From assembly GCF_900129135.1 (NCBI RefSeq), contig NZ_FQVI01000016.1, forward strand, positions 37,204 through 101,203: a DNA stretch of 64,000 nucleotides, written 5' to 3'. The DNA comes from Lactonifactor longoviformis DSM 17459. GTDB lineage: Bacteria; Bacillota; Clostridia; Lachnospirales; Lachnospiraceae. This document shows positions 39,860-47,672 of this stretch, in pieces; the stretch's first letter is position 1; each line of letters begins with the position of its first letter. The notes beneath the pieces were generated by a model that saw only the letters and a list, made by a program, of their open reading frames with translations, was not told where the DNA came from and did no database searches. Both the position numbers and the translations under genes were made by a program.

Positions 39860-40882
39860 ATGGCAAAAATCAGTGTACTTGGAGCGGGAAGCTGGGGAAC
39901 TGCGCTGTCTGTCCTGCTGTGCGACAACGGACATGAGGTGATTCTGTGGTCCAGGAGAAAAGAGGAGGCAGACGAACTCAGGGAGAAGAGAGAGCATGTG
40001 TCAAAGCTTCCCGGAGTAAGGCTTCCGGACGGCATGATGTTTACTTCCGATCTGGATGAGGCACTCCCGGACAGAGATCTTCTGGTTATGGCGGTTCCAT
40101 CTATCGCGGCCCGGGGACTGGCCCGCAGGATAGGTCCCGGACTTCCGAAGGGACAGCTGATTGTGAACGTGGCCAAGGGGATTGAGGAGGAGACATTGCT
40201 CACGCTGAGCGAGCAGATCGAAGAAGAAATTCCCCAGGCAGACGTTGCAGTTTTATCCGGCCCCAGCCATGCGGAGGAAGTTGGGCGCAAACTCCCCACA
40301 ACCTGCGTGATTGGCGCGCACCACAAGGAGACTGCCGAGATTCTCCAGAATATTTTTATGAGTCCCGTATTCAGGGTCTATATCAGCCCGGACATCCTGG
40401 GGATTGAGCTGGGAGCGGCGCTGAAGAATGTAATTGCCCTGGCGGCGGGAACCGCAGACGGACTTGGTTACGGCGACAACACAAAAGCAGCTTTGATTAC
40501 CAGAGGAATTACGGAGATATCGCGTCTGGGCATTGCCATGGGGGCAAAGGCAGATACCTTCTACGGCCTCTCCGGAATCGGGGATCTGATTGTAACCTGT
40601 GCCAGTGTCCACAGCAGGAACCGGAAGGCCGGCTATCTGATTGGACAGGGGAAAACCACGGAACAGGCCATGGAAGAAGTGAAGATGGTAGTGGAAGGGG
40701 TGTATTCCGCTAAGGCTGCCATAGGGCTGGCAGAGAAATACCAGGTGGAGCTGCCCATTATTTCCCAGGTAAATAAAGTGCTCTTTCAGGGGAAATCCCC
40801 CGGGGAGGCAGTTCAGGAGCTGATGCTTCGGGATAAGAAAATAGAGTCCTGGGACAGCAGATGGGAAGAAAAGGTGAACTGA
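39860..40882 (+). CDS. gpsA: Glycerol-3-phosphate dehydrogenase (NAD(P)+)
   Basis: 340 residues; dinucleotide-binding GAGSWGTALSVLL, the KGIEEETLLTLSEQI segment, the catalytic-lysine motif GIELGAALKNVIALAAG and SGIGDLIVTC. It reduces dihydroxyacetone phosphate for phospholipid synthesis, directly upstream of PlsY's reaction. AAAGGGGTG precedes the ATG. Confidence 0.97.
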   Translation: MAKISVLGAGSWGTALSVLLCDNGHEVILWSRRKEEADELREKREHVSKLPGVRLPDGMMFTSDLDEALPDRDLLVMAVPSIAARGLARRIGPGLPKGQLIVNVAKGIEEETLLTLSEQIEEEIPQADVAVLSGPSHAEEVGRKLPTTCVIGAHHKETAEILQNIFMSPVFRVYISPDILGIELGAALKNVIALAAGTADGLGYGDNTKAALITRGITEISRLGIAMGAKADTFYGLSGIGDLIVTCASVHSRNRKAGYLIGQGKTTEQAMEEVKMVVEGVYSAKAAIGLAEKYQVELPIISQVNKVLFQGKSPGEAVQELMLRDKKIESWDSRWEEKVN

Positions 40883-40887
40883 CAATG

Positions 40888-40919
40888 AAAGACGGTGTAT
40901 CCGCAGATGCGCCGTCTTT
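40888..40919. terminator. Terminator between gpsA and the aldo/keto reductase gene
   Basis: AAAGACGG (40888-40895) pairs with CCGTCTTT (40912-40919), followed by T then AATG. It lies 5 nt after gpsA and can serve the converging minus-strand gene as well. Confidence 0.7.
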
Positions 40920-40941
40920 TAATGTCCGGAAACTTAGATAA

Positions 40942-41790
40942 TTATTTTGAAAGGATTTCATATTGGCCCAGGAGATCTTCGGGGATGCTGGCAGTGCGCT
41001 GCTGGCGGTCCAGAGCGGTCAGCGCCTCCATTTCTTCCGGGGTGAGGGAAAAGTCAAAGATCTGTGCATTGCTGCAGATGCGCTCTTTTTTAGATGATTT
41101 GGGAATGACGGATATGCCCTGCTGTACGGACCAGCGAAGACCGATCTGGGCTGGGGTTTTGCCCCGGCGGGCAGCGATTTGGGCTATTGTCTCCTCGTTT
41201 AAGTAGGCGCCCCGGGCAAGGGGAGCATATGCCTGTACCGCGATGCGGTGTGCTCTGCAGTAAGAGAGCAGCTCAGGGTGGTTGAAAAGCGGGTGGAATT
41301 CTATCTGATTCACCGCGGGAACAATGCCGCACTGCTCGTTCAGCTTTTCCAGATCCTGAACAGAAAAGTTGCTCACACCGATGGACTTGGCGCGGCCTGA
41401 ACTGTATATCTTTTCCAGCGCTTTCCAGGTACCGATGTAACAGCCCGCCACCGGCCAGTGAATCAGATAGAGATCCACGTATTCCAGCCCCAGGCGTTCC
41501 AGGCTTCGGTTAAATGCTCCTTCTACGTCGTTCATACGCTGGGCGTTATTCCAGACCTTGGTGGTGACAAATAATTCCTCGCGCTTTACAGAAGCAGCTT
41601 TAATTCCCCGGCCAACGCCTTCTTCATTTTTATAGACAGAGGCTGTATCTATGAGGCGGTATCCGGCCTCCACAGCCCAGCAGATGGCGTTCTCTACTTC
41701 GTTGTTCCCGGTTGCTTTATATACTCCTAAGCCCAACATCGGCATTTCTCTTTCGTTATTCAGTAAAATTGAATGTGTTTCTAAGGACAT
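40942..41790 (-). CDS. Aldo/keto reductase
   Basis: 282 residues with the family tetrad Asp48, Tyr53, Lys78 and His111 (RLIDTASVYKNE, FVTTKVWN, YLIHWPV) and the NADPH-binding IPKSSKKERI near the C-terminus. AAGGAGGG precedes the ATG. It reduces small aldehydes or ketones with NAD(P)H; substrate cannot be told. It is most like the 2,5-diketo-gluconate reductase branch. Confidence 0.93.
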   Translation of the reverse strand: MSLETHSILLNNEREMPMLGLGVYKATGNNEVENAICWAVEAGYRLIDTASVYKNEEGVGRGIKAASVKREELFVTTKVWNNAQRMNDVEGAFNRSLERLGLEYVDLYLIHWPVAGCYIGTWKALEKIYSSGRAKSIGVSNFSVQDLEKLNEQCGIVPAVNQIEFHPLFNHPELLSYCRAHRIAVQAYAPLARGAYLNEETIAQIAARRGKTPAQIGLRWSVQQGISVIPKSSKKERICSNAQIFDFSLTPEEMEALTALDRQQRTASIPEDLLGQYEILSK

Positions 41791-41954
41791 ACCATCCCTC
41801 CTTATATTATATTCTTGTGCAGTATATCACAAAATTATGAAAGAAATGATAGGTATTTATTAACTTTTTAATAAATCCATGGTACTATGAGGGTGGATGG
41901 CCGGTGCAGAGTAATAGCTGCACCGGAATGCATTTGCGGCAAAGGAGGCTGTCT

Positions 41955-43100
41955 ATGAGATTTTTTCATATCGCAGACTTACACCTTGGGAAAAAACTCC
42001 TGGGGGAAAGCCTGCTGGAGGACCAGAGGTATATTCTGGATAACGTGTTACTGGAGATAAAAAAGGAACAGCCCCAGGGCATTCTAATTGCCGGGGACAT
42101 TTATGATAAAAGCATTCCCTCCGGGGAAGCTGTGGTACTGTTTGACTCTTTTTTGGAAAGGCTGGCAGAGGCCGGTCTGGAGATTTTTATCATCAGCGGA
42201 AATCATGATTCCCCGGAACGCCTGGATTTTGCCAAAAACCTTTTGGCAAAGAATAAAGTGCATATTGCCGGGGGATTTAAAGGAGAGCTTCCCCATACCG
42301 TGCTCTGTGACGAGTGGGGGGAGCTGACTGTGTGGCAGATGCCTTTTATTAAGCCGGCAGTACTCAGACCTTACACTGAAGAATCCCCTGAGACGTACGA
42401 GGAGGCTGTATCGGCAGTGCTTCGGACGGCAGAGATTGACAGCAGGAAAAGAAATATCCTGTTAGCCCACCAGTATGTGGTGTGGCAGGGGGAAAAGCCT
42501 CTTCCCTCAGCTTCTGAGCAGCTGTCTCTGGGAGGGCTGGAACAGGTGGATGCCTCCTGTTTTGACGCTTTTGATTATGTGGCCCTGGGACATATTCACA
42601 GGCCGCAGAAGATAGGAAGACCGGAAGTCCGGTATGCCGGCTCCCCTCTGAAGTATTCATTTTCGGAGATTCATCATAAAAAGGCAATTACCGTCGTAGA
42701 TATAGAGGAGAAAGGACAGGTATCCCTGCGGAAGCTGCCTCTTGCGCCTCTTCACGAGATGGCCGTCCTTAGGGGAACGATGGAGGAGCTGACCGGGGAG
42801 GCGTACAGAGAGTACCGCAGCGGATATTATCTATCAGTCGTCCTAACTGATGAACAGCCGGTGGAACAGCCGGTAGAGAAGCTCAGGGAGTATTTTCCGG
42901 GGCTTTTGGAATTTGCCGTTGATAACGCAAGGACAAGGGAGCGAAAGGAGAGCGGCCTTAAGACCGAACAGATTTTGCTGCGCACACCCCGGGAATTATT
43001 TCAGGAGTTTTATAAGAAGCAGAACCACGTAGAAATGTCCCCGGCGGAAAAAAGGATTCTGGAGGAAGTGCTGCAGAGAGTAGGAGAACATGTATTATGA
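41955..43100 (+). CDS. sbcD: Exonuclease SbcD (Mre11-like)
   Basis: 381 residues from ATG 41955, with AAAGGAGG 6 nt ahead; the longer open frame upstream has no such site. Metallophosphoesterase motifs: ADLHLGK, AGDIYDKSIPS, SGNHDSPERL, GHIHRPQ. With SbcC it opens DNA hairpins and blocked ends. Stop overlaps the sbcC ATG (ATGA). Confidence 0.96.
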   Translation: MRFFHIADLHLGKKLLGESLLEDQRYILDNVLLEIKKEQPQGILIAGDIYDKSIPSGEAVVLFDSFLERLAEAGLEIFIISGNHDSPERLDFAKNLLAKNKVHIAGGFKGELPHTVLCDEWGELTVWQMPFIKPAVLRPYTEESPETYEEAVSAVLRTAEIDSRKRNILLAHQYVVWQGEKPLPSASEQLSLGGLEQVDASCFDAFDYVALGHIHRPQKIGRPEVRYAGSPLKYSFSEIHHKKAITVVDIEEKGQVSLRKLPLAPLHEMAVLRGTMEELTGEAYREYRSGYYLSVVLTDEQPVEQPVEKLREYFPGLLEFAVDNARTRERKESGLKTEQILLRTPRELFQEFYKKQNHVEMSPAEKRILEEVLQRVGEHVL

Positions 43101-45679
43101 AACCCACAGAACTGATGATGCAGGCTTTCGGGCCTTATGCTGACCCTGTAACCATTGATTTTACACCCTTTTACCGCCAGGGCCTGTTTTTAATCAGCGG
43201 GGATACAGGGGCAGGAAAAACTACCATCTTTGACGGGATTATGTATGCCCTGTACGACGAGACCAGCGGCAGCAGCAGAAAAGCGGAAAATCTGAGAAGT
43301 GATTATGCGGACAGCAAAACTCTTACCAGGGTCCGCCTGAAGTTTTTGCACAAAGACAAGGAATACGAGGCGGAACGGTATTTTTCAGAGACACGGCGGG
43401 CAGAGGCGGTCCTTACGCTCCCCGACGGCAGTGTGATTACCGGAAAGAAAAATGTGAATCAGGCTGTAGTGGACTTGCTGGGTCTGGACTACCGGCAGTT
43501 TAAGCAGGTCTCCATGATTGCCCAGGGGGAATTTTTGGACCTTCTTTTTGCCAGAAGTGATGTGCGGGGAGAAGTGTTCCGCAAGGTATTTTGCACAGAA
43601 TACTATAAAACGGTATCGGACTTGTTAAAGAGTATGGCTGCGCATGCCAGAGATGAGGAACGGTATCGGCAGGAGAGGAGAAAACAGGTGCTTGAAGGAC
43701 TCCCGGCTTCCCTGCGGGAACTGCCGGAGGGGGAGCTGCTCCGGGGCCTGGAAGAAATTCTGGAAAAAAACCGGAAAAAGGATCAGAGGCTGAAAAAAGA
43801 AGAAGGGATGCTGGAGCAGAGGAGGGAGCAGCTGCTCCGGGAATATGAGCGGATCAAGCTGGAGAATCAGGAACTGAAACGCCTTGGGGAGCTGCGGGAA
43901 CGGCTGGAGAGCAAGAAAGAAGAGGCGGTTCCTATGAAAGCGTTGGAGAAGAGAAGAAGAGACGGACAGAAGGCTGTGACATATGTCAAGCCTCTGCTGG
44001 AACAGCATGAGCAGAGAATTGCCGAACTGGAGGGCCTGCAGAGCCTGTACGGGGAGTTCAGGGAGAGAAAGAAAGAGCTGGAGAAAGAAAAAAGGAACTG
44101 GGAGAGGTTGGAAGAGCTGAGGGAACGGCAGGAGAAAGAAATGCATCTTCTGGAGGATATGGAGCAGCAGCTGGATTTCTGGAATGAAAAAGAGAAAGAG
44201 GCCAGGGCTGTTATAAAACTGGAAGAGGATCAGGCTGGACTGAAGGAAGCGCTGGAACAGCGGATTGATGAAGTGAATAAAATCTCTGTACAGTATGAGA
44301 ACTACAGGGCCGATTTTCTGAAGAGCCAGGCCGGAATCCTGAGCAGAACCCTGCAGGATAAAAGTCCCTGCCCGGTGTGCGGCTCTCTGGAGCACCCTGC
44401 TCCCGCTCCTCTTCTGCATAAGGATGTGAATGAGGAAACCCTGAGAAAGCTGGAAGCCAAAAAAGACGCATTGCAGAAAAAAATGCAGGAAACCTTACAC
44501 AGATGCGCTCTGAATCAAAAAGAGTGGGAGATGCGAAAGGGCCAGCTGGAGCAGGTGCAGGGGCTTGGGAGAAAGAAGGACGGCAGGACTATGCTCTCCT
44601 GGATCCAGAAAAGACTGGAAGAACAGCAGGACAGAATTATGAAACAGAAATCCAGGATCCGAAGTGATATCCCTGAGAGCAGAGAGATCAAAAACCATCT
44701 GGAAGAGACTACAAATGAATATCATCTGTGTCTGGGCCGCCTGGCAGAGCAGGAAAAGAAGCTTCCCCAGGCTAAAGAGGCGGTTAAGAGCTCCAGACAG
44801 ATGTATATGAATCAAATAAAAAAACAGGGCTTTGGCAGCGAAAAAATGGCCAGAGAAGCTTTTTGCACCCAGGAAGAGCTGGGGGAAATGGAGAATGCGG
44901 TCCGCAGATACCAGCAGGAAATACAGGAGCTTCAGGTGCAGATCCGCAGTCTTGGAAAACGGCTGCGGGGCAGGATATACCGGGAAGAGGATTATTACCA
45001 AAAAAGTCTGGGGGATATGGACAGCCAGAGAAAAACAATTTCCAGAGAGAGAAAGCAGATTTATAATGAAATACGGCAGCTGCTGCAGCTTGAGAAGCAG
45101 CTGGAACGCCTTGCAAAAGAGAGCAGAGGCAGTGAGGAATACCGGATAAGCCTTCAGACTCTTTCCGATACGGCCAACGGTACGCTGAACGGCAAGCCAA
45201 AGCTTTCCCTGGAGCGGTATGTGCAGTCTGCCTATTTCCGGATGATTGTGGCGGAAGCCAATATCAGGCTGGAAGCAATGACCAATGGGCGCTACGAACT
45301 TTTGGTGAGAGAGGAGACCAGCAACCGGCAGAGCCAGATTGGTCTGGATCTGGATGTGTATGATTACAATACAGGAAAGGTCAGAACCGTGAAAACACTG
45401 TCCGGAGGCGAGGCTTTTAAAGCAGCCCTTGCTCTTGCACTGGGTGTGTCGGCTGTGATTCAGAGCTTTGCCGGCGGCGTATGGGTAGAGACTATATTCA
45501 TTGATGAAGGGTTCGGAAGTCTGGATCAGGAATCTCTGGAACAGTCAATAGCCACTTTGGCCACCCTGGCCGACGGCAACCGGCTGGTGGGGATTATTTC
45601 CCACGTTAATGAGCTAAAAGAGCGCATTGATAACCAGATACAGGTATGCAAAGGCAAAAAAGGAAGCAGAATTCAATAG
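43097..45679 (+). CDS. sbcC: Exonuclease SbcC (Rad50-like ATPase)
   Basis: 860 residues. Walker A GDTGAGKTT (35-43), long coiled coil interrupted by the zinc hook Cys425-Pro-Val-Cys428, ABC signature LSGGEAFKAALALALG and Walker B IFIDEGFGSLD. Somewhat shorter than E. coli SbcC because of the coiled-coil length. It partners SbcD; the complex cuts long palindromes, of note given the long hairpins ~13 kb away. Confidence 0.96.
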   Translation: MKPTELMMQAFGPYADPVTIDFTPFYRQGLFLISGDTGAGKTTIFDGIMYALYDETSGSSRKAENLRSDYADSKTLTRVRLKFLHKDKEYEAERYFSETRRAEAVLTLPDGSVITGKKNVNQAVVDLLGLDYRQFKQVSMIAQGEFLDLLFARSDVRGEVFRKVFCTEYYKTVSDLLKSMAAHARDEERYRQERRKQVLEGLPASLRELPEGELLRGLEEILEKNRKKDQRLKKEEGMLEQRREQLLREYERIKLENQELKRLGELRERLESKKEEAVPMKALEKRRRDGQKAVTYVKPLLEQHEQRIAELEGLQSLYGEFRERKKELEKEKRNWERLEELRERQEKEMHLLEDMEQQLDFWNEKEKEARAVIKLEEDQAGLKEALEQRIDEVNKISVQYENYRADFLKSQAGILSRTLQDKSPCPVCGSLEHPAPAPLLHKDVNEETLRKLEAKKDALQKKMQETLHRCALNQKEWEMRKGQLEQVQGLGRKKDGRTMLSWIQKRLEEQQDRIMKQKSRIRSDIPESREIKNHLEETTNEYHLCLGRLAEQEKKLPQAKEAVKSSRQMYMNQIKKQGFGSEKMAREAFCTQEELGEMENAVRRYQQEIQELQVQIRSLGKRLRGRIYREEDYYQKSLGDMDSQRKTISRERKQIYNEIRQLLQLEKQLERLAKESRGSEEYRISLQTLSDTANGTLNGKPKLSLERYVQSAYFRMIVAEANIRLEAMTNGRYELLVREETSNRQSQIGLDLDVYDYNTGKVRTVKTLSGGEAFKAALALALGVSAVIQSFAGGVWVETIFIDEGFGSLDQESLEQSIATLATLADGNRLVGIISHVNELKERIDNQIQVCKGKKGSRIQ

Positions 45680-45788
45680 TTTGTTAATTGATAAACAAAG
45701 TAAAATTGGATATTTTTAGTTTACGTCAAATTGTTTAGAAATAAAAACAATATTAAGATTTTTTTATAAACTTTCCAATAAGAATTTC

Positions 45789-45817
45789 TTGCTAAATATT
45801 TGGAAACAAGTTATAAT
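45789..45817 (+). promoter_or_regulatory. Promoter at the head of the nickel/CODH-ACS cluster
   Basis: TTGCTA at 45789-45794, 17-nt spacer, TATAAT at 45812-45817. An AT-rich stretch follows, including the imperfect inverted repeat ACAATT...AATTGT at 45822-45840, which lies at the expected start of transcription and may bind a regulator. The first gene starts at 45891 with GGAAAGGAGA ahead. Confidence 0.7.
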
Positions 45818-45890
45818 GAAAACAATTGATAAATAATTGTCACAAAGTTTGTCTTGAGTGGATTTAGCTATGGAAAGGAGAACATAAGAC

Positions 45891-46283
45891 ATGCATTTAG
45901 TGAAAGACGAGAATGGTCATGTTATATCTCATGCACATGATGGTGAACATACTCATGAACATGTTCACACTGATGGAAATGTTCATACTCACGAACATAC
46001 GCATGAAGGGGAACATGACCATGTTCATGCTCATGGATGTGATTGCAGGAATGAGAAATGCAATGGCAGCTGTGCAGATGAGACTACAGCTTTACTGAAC
46101 TATATGCTTCAGCATAATCAGCATCACGCGGAGGAACTGGACCAGATGGCCAAAAATCTCCGCAAATTAGGCATGGAGGATGCAGCCAGAACCATTGAGG
46201 AGGGTGTCGCGGACTTCCAAAAGGGCAATATGCGCCTGAGCCTTGCACTGACACTGGTAAAAGAACATCAGAAGGAGGCATAA
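45891..46283 (+). CDS. His/Cys-rich metal-binding protein, CooJ-like in role (probable nickel storage)
   Basis: 130 residues. Residues 1-48 contain 16 histidines, mostly in HxH pairs with Glu/Asp/Thr, followed by four cysteines (50, 52, 57, 61). The rest (~62-130) is predicted helical, with an NQHHAEELDQM segment. Such composition indicates binding of Ni or Zn. Position is first in a cluster with cooT and cooC, before the nickel enzymes acsA and acsB. R. rubrum CooJ is a His-rich nickel chaperone, but its His stretch is C-terminal, so homology is not claimed. Confidence 0.8.
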   Translation: MHLVKDENGHVISHAHDGEHTHEHVHTDGNVHTHEHTHEGEHDHVHAHGCDCRNEKCNGSCADETTALLNYMLQHNQHHAEELDQMAKNLRKLGMEDAARTIEEGVADFQKGNMRLSLALTLVKEHQKEA

Positions 46284-46285
46284 TT

Positions 46286-46465
46286 ATGTGTTTGGCAACT
46301 GTACAGAAAAGTGATGACACTGTGATCTGCAGAAACATCAGCCGTATTGATGTGGATGGGGATAAAGTAATCCTCCGGGATATCCTTGGGGAAGAACAGG
46401 TGATTGAAGGAAGGATTCTTATGGTAGACCTGGCTAACAGTATTGTGAAGCTGGACTGCCGGTAG
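46286..46465 (+). CDS. cooT: CooT-like small nickel-binding protein
   Basis: 59 residues, beginning MCLATVQKSDD. CooT proteins are ~60-66 residues with a conserved Cys2 that binds Ni(II) as a dimer; this one has Cys2 and the central beta-rich pattern (IDVDGDKVILRDILGEEQVIEGRI). The ATG is 2 nt after the previous stop and GAAGGAGG lies 8 nt ahead of it. Context (His-rich protein before, CooC after, CO dehydrogenase next) fits nickel delivery. Confidence 0.82.
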   Translation: MCLATVQKSDDTVICRNISRIDVDGDKVILRDILGEEQVIEGRILMVDLANSIVKLDCR

Positions 46466-46747
46466 AAGCACGGGCTTTTGGGCGAAAGCCCTGAAGATAA
46501 AAGCAAATCATTAAAAGAGAGTGGAGGATAAAAGATGGAGAACAGATTATGAAGGTGTAAAGGAACAGCGACGTAGGACGTGCAGGGGGAATCAGCTGGT
46601 TCCGCAGCAACAAGGAAAGCGGTATCTGGGGATTGCATCTGTATGCATGGAACAAGTCCCAAACTGTCACACAAGACTGCGGCGACGCAGGCGCGGGAAC
46701 AGTCCGGGGACAGAGACTAGATTAGATAGAAATAGGAGGTGCCCGTA
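46466..46747 (+). other. Unexplained 282-nt spacer between cooT and cooC
   Basis: It starts with a small hairpin GGGCTTT/AAAGCCC (46472-46491) without a T run, so the operon probably continues. The remainder is GC-rich relative to other spacers, with no frame having a credible start and ribosome binding site. Short open frames exist but show no family resemblance. It could be a decayed gene or a structured leader RNA. I see no match to the B12 or NiCo riboswitch patterns I know. It ends with the cooC ribosome binding site AGGAGG (46734-46739). Confidence 0.5.
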
Positions 46748-47518
46748 ATGGCACATGTAATTGCTGTAGCCGGTAAAGGCGGTGTGGGAAAGACAACTTT
46801 ATGCGGATTATTAATCCAGTATCTGGGAGAAAAGGGGAAAGGTCCGATTCTCGCTGTGGATGCGGATGCCAATTCCAATCTGAATGAAGTGTTGGGAGTA
46901 GAAGTGGAAGCTACACTGGGAGATGTGCGGGAGGAGATAGCGCAGGCGGAGCTTGCAAAAGAGAATCCGATTCCTGCAGGTGTCTCCAAAGCGGATTATG
47001 CGGAATTCAAGTTTAATTCTGCACTGGTAGAGGACGATGATTTTGATCTGCTGGTAATGGGAAGAACTCAGGGGAAAGGGTGTTACTGTTATGTGAACGG
47101 CCTTCTTCAGGCTCAGCTGGCCAAGTATCAGAAAAATTATCCTTTTATTGTAGTGGACAACGAGGCGGGTATGGAGCATATCAGCCGCGGAGTGCTTCCG
47201 AGCATGCAGACCGCTATCCTGGTCAGCGATTGTTCACGGCGTGGTGTGCAGGCAGTTGGCCGGATTGCAAAATTAATTGAGGAATGCGGCATGAAGCCTA
47301 AGACCATCGGTCTGATTGTCAACCGTGCACCGAATGGAGAATTGAATGAAGGAACAAAAGAAGAGATTGAAAAGCAAGGACTGACTCTTCTTGGTGTGGT
47401 GCCACAAGATGAGAGTGTGTATGAGTACGACTGCGACGGAAAGCCAACAGTTGAACTGCCTGAAAGCAATCCGGTAAAGAAGGCTCTGCGCGACATTGTG
47501 GACAAATTAAACCTGTAG
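46748..47518 (+). CDS. cooC: CooC-type nickel-insertion ATPase, copy 1
   Basis: 256 residues from ATG 46748 (AGGAGG 8 nt ahead; an in-frame GTG at 46739 overlaps that site). Deviant P-loop GKGGVGKTT at 9-17 and the CooC-specific Cys112-x-Cys114 pair (GKGCYCYVNG) which binds nickel or zinc at the dimer interface. VDADANSNLNE is the MinD-like Walker A' region. It matures nickel sites of CO dehydrogenase or acetyl-CoA synthase. It differs clearly from the second copy at 49604. Confidence 0.93.
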   Translation: MAHVIAVAGKGGVGKTTLCGLLIQYLGEKGKGPILAVDADANSNLNEVLGVEVEATLGDVREEIAQAELAKENPIPAGVSKADYAEFKFNSALVEDDDFDLLVMGRTQGKGCYCYVNGLLQAQLAKYQKNYPFIVVDNEAGMEHISRGVLPSMQTAILVSDCSRRGVQAVGRIAKLIEECGMKPKTIGLIVNRAPNGELNEGTKEEIEKQGLTLLGVVPQDESVYEYDCDGKPTVELPESNPVKKALRDIVDKLNL

Positions 47519-47672
47519 TATTTGGAAATTCCCCTCTTGCAAGGTGAAGTGATGACTGCTCTGTGTGAGAGAGGTTTTTTTAAACAAAACAATAACCCCT
47601 GGGGGCGGATGGGTTACAAGCGCTCAAAAACTAAGAGTTAATTTAAGGTAATGCTCTAAAAGGAGGATATTA

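Noticed and set aside
43625..44419. 264-codon minus-strand frame inside sbcC
   Set aside because: Phe/Leu/Gln-rich reading antisense to the coiled coil of sbcC, a common artefact.
46521..46748. 75-codon frame between cooT and cooC
   Set aside because: Arg-rich, no good start, runs into the cooC ribosome binding site. Described instead as an unexplained spacer.
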